This document shows, piece by piece, positions 12,516 to 24,276 of a DNA stretch of 64,000 nt. The stretch spans positions 587,965-651,964 of the forward strand of contig VZRN01005891.1 of NCBI GenBank assembly GCA_013397935.1. Direction: 5' to 3'. Within the stretch, counting starts at the first letter, position 1. Every line of letters begins with the position of its first letter. This stretch comes from Dasyornis broadbenti (lineage: Eukaryota > Chordata > Aves > Passeriformes > Dasyornithidae). The translations under genes were made by a program, and so were the position numbers. A model generated the notes under the pieces. The model ran no database searches, was not told where the DNA came from, and was given only the letters and a program-made list of their open reading frames with translations.

Positions 12516-12527
12516 ACCATCTAGTGG
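12516..12527 (-). promoter_or_regulatory. CTCF-like core motif
   Basis: Read on the minus strand, the sequence is CCACTAGATGGT. It matches the vertebrate CTCF core CCASYAGRKGGC at 11 of 12 positions; only the last base differs. A single motif of this length has many chance matches in a genome, so occupancy is unproven. If real, its orientation would point a loop anchor leftward. Confidence 0.35.
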
Positions 12528-15500
12528 CTGAAGAGTTACAGATAAAACCTCTTCACAGTCCTGTCCCTCATGGAGGGGTTTTTAATTATTTTTTGTGTTT
12601 TAGTAAGGCTCCTTGTTTTATGAGGAAAGCATCGAGCAAGGCTACTTTACAGCTGCCATTTTCTGCTTCAGCAGTTATGTTTTCATGTTAAAAAACGTTT
12701 CTTACTCCTAATTCAGAGGAGACAGGAGCCCTGAATAAACCCTTGAGTGGTATTTGCCAGCAAAGGAAAACAAGAGCTTACTCCCAGTGGGGTATCAGCC
12801 TCACCAATTTATGATACTCTAAATTAAGGAATTGGTACCGAAGTCACTGCTCACTGTTACACTCCAGAAAGAGAGGATGAACACCACAGCAGGCAGCTCA
12901 TGTTAGAAATCTCCTATCTGAGGTTTTGGGGGATGTTAGGGCAGGTTTGGTAAGGTGGCCCTGTCTCCTCTCCCTGTTCTCACACAAGCTCTGGGACAGC
13001 TCTCGGACATGCAGGGAAAGTTGGGAGCTGTGAGTTTCTGCACGGCTTCACTTTAACATCTCCAGACATATTCATGGAATTTAAAGTTCAATCACTGCTC
13101 AGTACTTTGAGAAATGTGTTCCAGAGACGTCAAAAAGGATGCTTTTAACTTATGGCAAATGCTGGCTTTATATATATCCTTCAAATAAGTGTCCTAAATC
13201 TGTTCTGTGAGCACACACAAAGAGTAGATATTAGCATTTCTGGTATTTCCTGAGAATAGTTCGGGGAGAGTTTACAGAAAGTTATGAAAAATAAGACACA
13301 AATCTGGCTTTCTGTTGTTCTCTGGCAAACTTAGCAAGAGCAGCACATGAAATGCTCAGTCATAATCTATTCTGTGACAGATTTTTGCAGGACTTAGAAA
13401 GTACAAAATCATAATGCTGCTTTTCCAAGATGTCTCAGTAGTTTGTGATGAAAGCAACAAGCAGTGTGAGCAAACACCCGCTTTCTTTTGTGTTTCCAAG
13501 TAAACAGTGTCACCCAGTAGCTCTCAGCTGCGTCCTTGGGGTGGAAGAAGCAGTGTGAGGAGAAGGCTTCCCATGGGCCATTCCATCTGGGAGGGCTGAT
13601 GGTACCCGAGAGGTCCCTCCAGGAAGTTACTGAATGGCATTGCAGCACTGCAGTGGACAGCAAATACAATGTTCGGGAAAAAAAAACCTTTAAATTGGTT
13701 TTAAGTTTCTCTAAGTCAAACCTTTATACAGAATAAAATCATTAAACCACCTTAAAGCAAAAAAGCAAAAGCTTTGCTAACCCTGCAGGATGCACCTGCG
13801 TCTCCCATTTGAAGTACATCAGGTCAGTCTCTGCAGGTCAGACACATCCCAGCAAATTTGGGGAAAAGTTTGGGTAACTCCATTTTAAGTAGATTCCTCT
13901 GCAACATTTATGAACTCTGGCCACCATTTTCCAGTTTAAAAGTAACACAAGATTCCCCTTTTCTCCGAGGATGTAGAGGAGTATTTAAGGGTACAGCCAA
14001 AAGCCGCTCTTGGGAGTTTGAGCTGCTATAGACTCCCTCAGCAGAAGTCACAAGACTGTTTCCTGTGGTCAAAACTAATATGGACAAATTGCAATTAAAT
14101 ATCCACACGTCCCTCTCTGCTGCAAGTTTTTTTTTCCAAGTCTATGACATTACTTGTCTGCTTTGCCAACAGAATCACTTGTACTTTCAATTTTCTATTT
14201 CGGATTTCTCAAAACATCAGTATCTACCCTTACATTGAACTGAACAAACACAGATTTCCAGCTCCTCCTGTCCTCCTTCCCATCTATGGCATTTGCATCT
14301 ACTTTAATCTGTATTTTATTTCATTACAATGCTCTATGCTAGGATTTTTTTGGCAGTGGTTTACTGCAAACTCCACTCTGAAAGTGAGACCTGGGCAAGG
14401 AAACACATTCACTTTCTTCAGAGACAAGGGAAGAATGAAACAGCCAAAAGGGTCCTTGATTTAGGATGATGAGGGCCATGTTTAGTATTATTTTGATTTA
14501 TTTGCAATAAAAGATTTTAAGCAGTCTCCTCTGGTAGCTCTGGGCGTGTGAGGAAAAGGAACGTCAGAAGTTATGGCAAATTAAATATTGTGGATAACAG
14601 ACATAAAGCAATCTCCTATGAACAGATCTTGGTACCTTACACGTTGTGTATCATCATGTGCACTCCTCCAATGTCAAAAATAACTCAGGATAACAAACCC
14701 TTCCGTATAACTGACACAGAGCTACAACTGAATCACTTCCACAAAGCTACTAAATAGTCATGGAGAGAACAGACCGGCTTTGAGGTACCCCTTGAGAACC
14801 AGCCTATGCAAATATTCTAATTTTTGTCCACTTGGAGATGTGTATTTTTCTTTTCAGAGTTCTGGTATTAACTGGCAATCCACAGCAGGGCACTGGGAGC
14901 CTCAGAGGTTTCCTGATGGTGATTCCGGGTGAGGAATGCAGCATCTGGAGCATGCAGACAGCACCTGAGCACTGCAACCAAAGCTGCACCGGGACTGCGG
15001 CTGCACCTCCAGCATCGCCACTCTGCCTGTCTCCCAGCTGGAGTCAGGGGATTCCTTTCCACAGGTCAAAAATCCACTCAGGAAGGGCCCATCTTTCAGG
15101 AAATACATGGGAAATTGTCTCAAAGCTTTAAGTTTTGGGCTGTTTGTTTTGCCTTGCCCACGCCAAGGCAGAGACAGAACCGACAGTGTGCTCTGAGCTG
15201 GTCCCGCTTCATCCTCCCTCCCAGTGCTGGTGGTTCTGTCACTGAGGAAGAAGGAGAATTTGACTGAGAACCATCAAACACCAACAATTCCCAGACTGCA
15301 ACCAGGTGAGTGCTCCCAACAAGGAAAGCTGTACCCTGGGGAGCTGCCACGAGCCTCAGCAGCCCCTCCCCGCTCCCTCTCCAGGCCTCAGAAACAGCAG
15401 ATTCTGGTTATGAGCAGCTTCTGGAATTCACGTTCTTGTCAGCAGATGAGGAATTAATCAGCAGCATTTCCTGATTTCAATCATGAATAAAGAACCCAGC

Positions 15501-15539
15501 AAGTCGTTACAGATAGCTCACCAACACAAAAGTGGCAGA
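12528..15539. other. Non-coding stretch, no gene recognised
   Basis: No gene is seen. Two exact octamers occur at 14291-14298 and 14806-14813. The GC-richer part at about 14870-15420 produces overlapping frames on both strands with no domain. Confidence 0.6.
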
Positions 15540-16140
15540 GCTCATTTAATAAATTATTCCCTCTGAATTCTTTTGCTAAATCTAATATACAGTCCCTATA
15601 CGTAGGGGAGGAGAGGGAGAACATTAGCAGGTTTTAGACGTATTTTAGAAATGTTCATGTCAATTGTATATAATTTTCAAGGTTAATGGCTTTTTGATAC
15701 ATAATAATGGAACTCCCATTTATTGTACATATCCTAGTTGCAAAACCTGTTTCATTTGCATAATCATAAATTGCAGTCAAGCAATCCTCAGCATGTGGTT
15801 ATTCATTTGATGAAAATGTAAATTTCAATTTTATTTTTGTTCAATTGCACAAACACTGCATTTACTGAATATGAGAAAAAGCATTTTAATTTAACCAATG
15901 AATTCAGCTCATTACAACCTCTTAAGAACGTTGAGTAGCTCAGAATTTTGGTACAAAATGCATTTTTAAGAAATGACTTATTATTCACTTACTTTTTTAT
16001 TTTATGTTTTAACACCTAGGAAAAGTTACTATGTTTATTTTTATGCAAATAAATTCCTTTTAGGATGTGAAATGGCTCTGCTATTTTACATACAAAATTA
16101 GTGTTGTAGCACTAAAAAGAAAGCGACTCAATTAAAAAAA
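15540..16140. promoter_or_regulatory. Candidate regulatory block with two octamers
   Basis: An AT-rich, CpG-poor block with no simple repeats until its end. It has exact octamer sites at 15754-15761 (ATTTGCAT) and 16043-16050 (ATGCAAAT), plus several TTAAT/AATTTA cores. Octamers are bound by POU-domain factors, often alongside SOX or homeodomain proteins. The non-repetitive AT-rich texture is typical of conserved elements in gene deserts, but conservation has not been tested. Confidence 0.3.
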
Positions 16141-16689
16141 AAAATAAAGGCAGACATTTAAAACTAACATTGAGTGAAATCCATGGGAAAAAAAAATTTT
16201 GTGCTTGAGACCTAAAAGGGACTCTGAGGTAAAAATGAATGCTCGGATCAACTGATCTGCTTACACAACAGAGAATTTTGGTCTGGCTCTGTTGGAACAG
16301 TAGCTAAGAAAAGAGTACCTAAAAAGCTAAAAAGAGTAGCTAAAGAGCCGAAATCTTTTCTACTTGCAAAGCAAATCCATTCCAGAGCCATCCCTGAGAG
16401 ACTGCAGCCCAAGTGCCCAGGAGAAGCCTTGCATTCAAACCCGCTCCCAGAGCTTTAAACCCCCTCCTTTAAAGGCAAGCAGCTTTGGAGAGGAGGGAAA
16501 GGTTGGAAATGAACCTCGTGTGCTGTCCTTTGGTGGTGCCGCAGCCCCAGCGCCGATCCTGGGGGCAGCTCCTCCTGCCATGGATCCAGTGGAAAAACTC
16601 CTTCCCAGTTAATGAGAGCTCACTCAGCGCCAGAGCCGGGATTTCCCAGCTACAGGTGGGGACTGGCATCCTCCAAGGGCCGCTTTAGT
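16141..16689. other. Non-coding stretch, no gene recognised
   Basis: It contains short A runs and an imperfect local repeat of the form agtacctaaaa/agtagctaaag at about 16300-16345. GC content then rises through 16370-16680. Nothing resembles a gene. Confidence 0.55.
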
Positions 16690-16990
16690 TGGCTGAAATT
16701 AATTTGCTCTGACATTATAACTACTCCTTCTAATTAAGCCGAGTTCATGGTCTTTATAGAAGAGAAGTAAAGCTTAGGAAGGCGAACAAGACCAAACATT
16801 TTGAGATAATATAAGTAAAAATTTCTACTGACACAACTTTGGATTTAATTAAAAATGTGTCTGATAATCACAGTAATGGGCCTCATTTTAATAAATAATT
16901 TTTATTGCATATCTTGTGAAGATTAACCTGGATTTCATTTCTCTTCAGAGGTACTACAAGTATAAGTAATTAAACTTTACAAATTGATAA
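16690..16990. promoter_or_regulatory. Candidate homeodomain-rich regulatory block
   Basis: Three TAATTA-type cores lie within 250 bases: TAATTA at 16731-16736, TTAATTAA at 16845-16852 and TAATTA at 16968-16973. Between them are gataatc and ttttattg cores. TAATTA is the common recognition core of Antennapedia/paired-class homeodomains. In AT-rich DNA such cores are frequent by chance, so this is weak evidence. Confidence 0.27.
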
Positions 16991-19900
16991 AATCTAGTAT
17001 TTGCCTACTAGGAAATCTACTCTTTGCTTCCTCCAGCCATTCCCTCTCCCCTACAACAGACAAATGTTCTCCTCTACCCTGTTTAGCTGCAGTCATGGCT
17101 TTAGATTATTTCTAGGAATAACACCATCCCAGCCAGAGATGGGTAGGCATACTGCTCCTTTCTATCCAGAAATCCTGACTGGACGGAAAAAGATGATTTG
17201 GGACATTTGTTCATAATGTCTTGATGTCCCACAGCTCAGCCAGGCAACTGGAACATCCATAACTAGCAGGAGCATTCAGTGCCCTCTCACAGGTCCCCTC
17301 AGTGGGGAGAAAGGACAGCGCAGAAAACCTGATCTACTCCTCACACCCAGCCCATGATCAGAGCTCTCTGGGATCTGCTGTGTGGGCTCCATCTGGGGCC
17401 CACAGGCGTGTCCAGCCCGCCAGGGAAATGTGGGATTCCCACCAAGCAAAGGTCACCCCAAAACCACAACACCGTGAGGCAAGTGCAGCCTTCCTGGTGT
17501 CTGTTCTAACAATGCCTGACAGGAGTGAGCCCAGACATTTGGATCATGGCGTGGGTGACGAGCCAGCACTCAGTGGGGCCCAGTGTCCCTGCCAATCCCT
17601 GGGAAAGCTGCCTTGGACAAAGGAAAAACATTCGGAACAGGGGAGTGAAATATGGACCTGGTTATGCCTCTGCTCCCAAGCTGAGAAGACGCACACACTC
17701 AAAACCTGGTGTTAGTTAGTGGCTTCCTTTGGGCAACTCGTTGCTGAATTTCATTTCCCTGACAGGTCTCATTCAATTCTGAGGTGTATTTTTGGCAACA
17801 CCCATGGATTATGATGATTGCTGTACAATACAAATATTGATTACATGTATTTCCTTGGTAGAAAAAGTGTTTTCTTTTTTCTTAGAACTGATCATGCTAA
17901 GCAGAATGCAATGAACTTAGAAAGTCAAAATCATCTCTGAACTTGTCTGAAGTATCTTTATATTTTAAATACTTAACTACAGAACTCAAAATTCTAATCC
18001 ACTATGTAGTATGGTGAGTTCCCTTACTTTCCCATCACCTACAGTAAACTGGGAAGAGGTTTAGGTATATAATTGGGAATTTCTAGAAAGAAGGACCCCT
18101 CCTAGAGCAGAGAGAGAGGAGCAGCTGGGACAGCTGGCATTTCTCTGGAAAGCTCTGGCACAGAACCTCCCCCATCTCGTTTCCAGGGCCTGGTTGAGGT
18201 CTTTGCTGGGCATTTTCCATTCTGGGCTGAGCCTCACACTGCCCTGCAGGGCTTCCCTCCATCCCAGTGCAGGTCCCAAAGCCAGGGCACACTTTTGGAC
18301 ACAGCCTCCCTTCAGGACCAGAGCCACGCTTTGGCAAGGATTTCATGCCTGCAGACCAGTTTGGCAGGAGCTACATGGGAATCAGGTAAACTGAGTGGCA
18401 CCTAAAAACAAAGTGATTTTCCATGTGCTCCACAAAGTGATTTTCCATTATCCTTTGGAGAGCTGGATTGCAGAATTTCACAGAAAACAGTCTGGTGAAA
18501 CAAAAATAATAGTTCATAAAACCTCCTTACCTATTCACTTGGGAGCACAGCTTCATTTTGCAAACCACATTAAGAGCTCCAAGTTCAGCTCCTCATGTTT
18601 TAACTCTAAGCATCTCCTTGTACAATTACGACAACTCAATTAATTTGGTTTTTTCCCAGTTTCTCCTAGGTATGAAACGACACTATTATTATTCTGGGCA
18701 GCATGGCACAACATAAAAATATGGATTAAAGAGAAAATGAGAACTACATAAATATAATGTAACATATTTGATATCAATACCAAAACTGAAACAAACAAAA
18801 ATATTCTCTTGGTGTTTGCAGTAGCAGCTTCAGCACTCACCAGGGGACTAAACCACATACTGAAGTAATTCAAGCAGTGGTTCAATAACTTAATTGAGCA
18901 AACATGGTTAATGCTCAACTTTCTCCATCCCATGAAATAAACTGGCATGGCCAAGGCAACAAAGCCTTCCTCGTGCCTCTCTGAGAGTTCGTGTGTGTCA
19001 CGGGTTGGAGCCGCCCTGTTTGCCTGCATGGCACCACTGCCACCAAATCTGGGCATGGACGTACAGGATCACGACATACAAAAACCCCAGGCAAAGCATC
19101 CTGACCGTTCGTTGCTGAATTCCTGACGAGCCTGAGCAGGAATTTCAGAGTGTGCAGCAATAGCTGCAAACTGAGAGCTGCCTGGTGAAACAAAAGGTAG
19201 TTTCTGGAGAGAAAATGGAAGCCGCATTCTCATATAAGACCACCATGAAGTGCTTCAGCATTTATGTACATCATACACCCACGGAGGAGTTTTGTCTTTG
19301 TACTTTCAAATAACCAGGGATTGCATTTAATTATGTACATAAATAATGGATAGCATTCCTTTCCTCCTACTCCATTATTGCTATTTCTTTGTTTATTTAT
19401 AAATTATTTGCCAGGTTCATTCTGGAAAGAGAAAGGATGCTGTCTCCTCCAGGAAGTTTAGAAATTAGGCAAAACAGAAATAGAAAAGGGAGGGAAACTC
19501 TGTGCCAGTTTTACTGTTGTGTGTCCAAATAGAAAAAAGAGAACCAGGGTATAAAACTTGTTCCAAATTGAAAGGCAGAACCCCAGCTGGTGCAAAATGC
19601 AGTTATGCCAACTGACCAGATCCAAGGGATGATATAGCCCTGGATCCCCATCCATCTTTTCAGATGCTGCCAGCAAACTCACTACATGTAAAATATTTTT
19701 AAAAAATTAAAAAAAAAAAATAAAAGGCAGCTAGCAACAAAACCAAAACAAAACAAGGAAACATAAGTAGTACATTACCAATGAACTAAAATAGAATACT
19801 AAATCCCCTGTATATCATCTGTATATTTTTGTTTTGAGTGCAAAGTCAGGCCCCAGTTCTGCCATTAACACAGGTCTGACTTGTTCCCTGCAAGGCTCTG

Positions 19901-20039
19901 GAAACGTTCTATGCTGGAGAGCCCTTAGTAAATGGCTTGAGCTATCATAGATACAAATTTCACTGTTTATTTCTGCTACTCTCAAGAATAAACTGAAAAA
20001 CTTATTTAAAATAAGAAATTAAATTAGCAAAACAAGTCT
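16991..20039. other. Non-coding stretch, no gene recognised
   Basis: No gene is recognised. A plus-strand CTCF-like sequence with two mismatches to the core lies at 18837-18848. A-rich low-complexity sequence occurs at about 19700-19760. Open frames (137 codons at 17302-17715, 138 codons on the minus strand at 18640-19056) carry no domain. Confidence 0.6.
18408..18448 (+). repeat. 24-bp-period tandem duplication (two copies)
   Basis: The 17-mer acaaagtgattttccat occurs at 18408-18424 and again, identically, at 18432-18448. This is a short tandem duplication of period 24 whose last seven positions have diverged. It fits replication slippage and has no evident function. Confidence 0.85.
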
Positions 20040-20340
20040 ACTTTTTAAATTGAATAAAGAGTGTTTCATTGATTATTACCCCAAAGGATTTTTATGCCCC
20101 AAGACTACGGTGGTAGCACAATCACAATTCAGCTTTAGGTACATGGCAAGCAGGGCAATTATTCAAATGCAATCTACAGTTTTTCAGTTTTGGATTCTGT
20201 TTGTATTGAAACAGGAATGAACTTTTTATAAAATTTAAATAAATGCACTTGTTAGGACCATGGAGACAAACACATTCCCTATAGCAGCTCCTGTTTCTTG
20301 CTGTAACAGCACATAAAATACAGCCAACCTTTACCAGCAA
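20040..20340. promoter_or_regulatory. Candidate non-coding regulatory block
   Basis: A non-repetitive AT-leaning block with cattgattattacccc near 20067 and an isolated CpG in ctacggtgg. It resembles conserved non-coding DNA in style only. Confidence 0.18.
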
Positions 20341-23300
20341 AACTAAGATGTTTGGAAAACCTGGGCTTTCTTTAATATCCCATTATCCTTCATCCCTGAA
20401 CGAGGATAATACCCTGGATATGGTTATGTAGTCCAGAAGCTTCAACCAGGAGAAAAAAAAAAAGAAAAAGGAAAAGGTAATAGAAGATGCAACTGGGAGA
20501 ATAATTTTAATGAAGTTGTTTCACCTTTGCCTGGATGCAAAAATGTGAGGCTCTTGAATAACCATCTGGATTTACATCCTGTGAGTCGGAATATAATTCT
20601 GTGACCTGGGCACAGCTTCAGCATCTCATCAATTGAAACACTCTCGTGAATCACACACTTCAAGCCTCCTCATCACAACTGCAAAGCAGCTTCACTGGGC
20701 TGCACAGACAATGGAGGGTACAGGGTAAATTCGTGTTTGTGTTGGGCCTGCAGGAGGATCTCTCACAACCTGACTCAGTCCAAAATCGTCATGATTAAGG
20801 CACTTCAGCTCAGTCATCATTTCAACAATGGAACAGAAGTGGCAATTGTATTCCTTACATCCTTCGCCCCACAAAAGGATTCCAAGGCACCTTCCCATAA
20901 AAACCTGACATTTTTTATTCATGTGTTGCAAGAAAAAGAACATTTTGAAGAGACTTGGACCTTCTCGGGACCAAGTATAAGAAGCAACAGCCCTTGTATT
21001 TGAGAAATGCAAAATCCAAAGGGTTGTGTGCAAGAGGATCTGGGGTTTCTCAGCTATTGGGAAAAGTAACTGTTCAAGGCATTCTGAGTTAAACCAGAAT
21101 CAGGTATTAACAATCTATGAGAATAAAAGGCCAAATCAATGCATTTAGAACAGCTTTCTGCGTGGGCTCATCTCAGAGATCTGATTTCAGAATTATTGTG
21201 CCCCGAAACCAGAGGACAAATAAAGCTTCCAGCCAAAGAAATGTGACTGTAAAGAACTTCATGCAAGGATCATTTGTCAGGCATTAAAATAGCTTTATTG
21301 ACAGATTCATAATACTTTCCACAGGCAGCAAAGTTGGAGATTTCCAGAGCACACAAGCAGGATCCTGGCCCCAGCTTCTAGCACTTGACTGGGAAGAGAC
21401 AAGAACAGAGACGCACAGGCTTTTGCAGGTATTTTTGTCTCTAAATTCAGAACCTGTGAAAGGGATCTGACTCATGATGGAGACTCGATCTCTAGCTGCT
21501 CATACTTGGCCATGACATGCACATTTTTCTAACATTTTTATGGAATTTGAGAGCAAAACTAAAATTACCTTTTAAGCTACCGAATCTCCTGGGGTTTGGG
21601 TTGACATTTGAAACTCTCTGAAGCATTCCCTCGGCTTCTGACACTTAAATTGCTTGGATGGGTGGCAGTCCTTGGCTCGACATGAGCCAGCCTGCACCTG
21701 ACATCCTGCCATCGAATCCCCCAAAAACTGATGTGCAATCCCAGCACAGACACGCACGGACCATAGATCTCTACAGGAAGCTCTGAAACTTTAAATATTC
21801 CTAATTTCATCTGAACCGGCCCATATTCAAACTGCCCCTGAAGTCATGGACAGCCAGGAGTGCCTGAGAAACAATGAGGATTTGGATGTTGTTGATGTGT
21901 TGTTAGAGAGAAGGAAAGAAGCAGAGCAGACTAAAGAAACCTCAAGTTTCTAATTAGGGAGCCTGTGAGGCTGCTGTGAGAAGACCGAACGCAGGGGCTG
22001 TAAAACAGCACCGTGCTCTTTCCAGCACTTTATATTCTCAGTGGGCCTGATCCAATCCTTATTCACAAAACATTTCACAGACTTCAGGCATGTTGCTATG
22101 CAGTGATCTGTGATCTGTTTCATTAATCCAGAAAAATTCTAACCAGGAACACAACCCCCTTTGATAATCCCCAAGCACAGCAATGAAGAGGAATGTTTAC
22201 TACTATCTAGTGAGCCATACATAATATAGCTCATCATCAAACCTGCTTCCTGCAGCAGCACTGACACAAATCTGCAATATCCCTTGCACCTTCCACAAAT
22301 ATCAGAGTTCTAAGAATAGAGAGAACAGAGCCAAATTAGGCACTGTGCCACTAAAATAACTCTACCCAGCAAGGATTACAAAGTGAGGCAACCAGAAAGC
22401 TCCTGTGTAGTTTTACACTGAGAAATAACAATTTTGAGTCCAAGGAAGTGCTCTTTGCCTGCTGCAGGAAGGTGGCCCAGGCTCCTCTCACAGGAGAACT
22501 GGAGGTGTAAGACAAACGTCACCGTGTCTGCAGAGAGCAGAGTCTCAGGGCTGTGCTCCCCTGGCACAAATCCAATCTGCATCACAGCCCCGAGGCACAA
22601 AAGCCCTGTCTGGAACAGGGAATCCTTCCCGGGGCACACAGGTGGGGATTGTAATGGGTATGGTCTATTTTATTATATAACTTTCATTATTATTTTACTA
22701 TAAAAAATGTTTCTGCTCTATAGCACTGAGCAAAACATTTAAAGTACAGACTAATTATGACTGGCAGGCTGATTTAAATAAGAACTGGTTACAGTTAATG
22801 ATAACAAAACCAGAATGTTGCATTTTGTGTATTTAGCACTGTCCCATCTCTCTTTACAATTGTATCTTTAGAGTGCTTTGCTGATCTCTGAAAATCTTTT
22901 AATGCTAAATTGGTTTATGCCATCTTCCCTCAGACTTCAATGTCATTTAGGTGCTGAAAAAAACAGAATGCAGTAAACCCTTCCCTGCAGTGCAACCCCT
23001 TCCCTTCTCATTTTGTTCATCTGTGTAAAGGTAACTTCTACATCTGTCTGAATTAAAATGAAGAGACACAAACAGGCAGCCCAGACAAAGGCAGGTGTGG
23101 AGCCAGAGGAGTGGAGGGGAGCTCTCAAAATAACCCACACTGCTGTGTCCAGCATGGGGTGTGCCATGGAGCTCAGGAATTAAGGAAAGCAAACCCTGGA
23201 CTGGTGCTCTGCAAGGCAACAGAGTCTGGATTTGCGACCTGTGAACCCCGAAAACGTTGCAAGCACAGACCCAGCTGGGCCAATGTGTTGTAACATCAGC

Positions 23301-24241
23301 TCAGGGCAGGGACGGGGGGACGAGGACTCCAGGTCTGTCAGATGTGAGCAGCACACGTCAGCTCAGGCTCCTGCCTTCCACTGCTCCGAGTCCAAACAGC
23401 AAATTATGGAGAAAAAAGGGGAAGAGAGTCTGGCGATGTTTCTTTGAAGCCTGAATTGCATTTAGGCCGTCTGTGCTCACCCCTCTTGCATTTACATCTC
23501 ATGAATGCTCTGAGAAACAAATCTGCCAAGGAAATGTCTGCAGAAACTGCAAATTTTGATTAAATACTGCTGCACCTGCAAAAAAAAAAAAATTCATAAT
23601 TCAGAAACACCAGATATTAATGATGGAAGTCAACTTAGAAGTTTTATAGACTTGGAACACCAACCATACCACTTTCTAAGTTCAATCAAAAGACCCAGTG
23701 CAATTCAATTTAGGTAAACCAAGCACTTGTAATTGATTTCTTCTGCCCTTAATTTGCAGATACAGATTAAGATTTGTTAGTTGACATGATTCAGAGAAAA
23801 ATAAAAAGTATATATTGGTTGCTGACAATTTATAAGGAGAAAAAGTGCTGAAAGAGAATAACATAAAACAGTCACTTTGAATTACAGATTTTCTCTAGAG
23901 CATCTCCTGGGAGGCATTTCTGGGTAGACAGAAAGTACAGTTTTGTTTAATAAAATTGAATGTGCTAGAATACAAAACCCTGTATTCACAAACCCTGTCC
24001 TTCCCATGATGTCAAGGTGCCTGGACACATCTCCTAACTCACAGGTTACAACCAGCACAAAGTGCAGATATTTAAAGTTAGTTCTGGCTCTGGTATTTTT
24101 CAAACACGCACACTGTAAGTATTTCTGCAGGAGCCAGTTCTGAATGATAAATCAGGCATTTCCAGTGCTGACAGGTACTGGGAAGATTCAATAAAACAGA
24201 ATCACTCCGGGCTCACCCATCTTCTGTAATCCCTGGGGAGA

Positions 24242-24242
<1 letters not shown>
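20341..24242. other. Non-coding stretch, no gene recognised
   Basis: No gene is recognised. An A-rich patch lies at 20452-20475 and a 13-nt A run near 23580. Opposed short frames occur throughout (for example 113 codons on the minus strand at 20692-21033), none with a domain. An AATAAA at 24190-24195 precedes the long A tract at 24243 by 47 bases. Confidence 0.6.

Positions 24243-24274
<32 letters not shown>
24243..24274 (+). repeat. 32-nt poly(A) tract
   Basis: An uninterrupted run of 32 A residues. It could be the tail of a retroposed RNA copy on the plus strand, because an AATAAA lies 47 bases upstream. That distance is longer than usual for a polyadenylation signal, I recognise no parent sequence upstream, and I find no target-site duplication. 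An expanded simple repeat is the simpler reading. Confidence 0.9.

Positions 24275-24276
<2 letters not shown>

Noticed and set aside
18837..18848. Plus-strand CTCF-like motif
   Set aside because: It has two mismatches at strongly preferred core positions, so I did not list it as a feature.
24190..24195. Polyadenylation signal of a gene ending at the A32 tract
   Set aside because: The spacing of 47 bases is too long, no coding sequence lies upstream, and a genomic A tract is not itself a poly(A) site.
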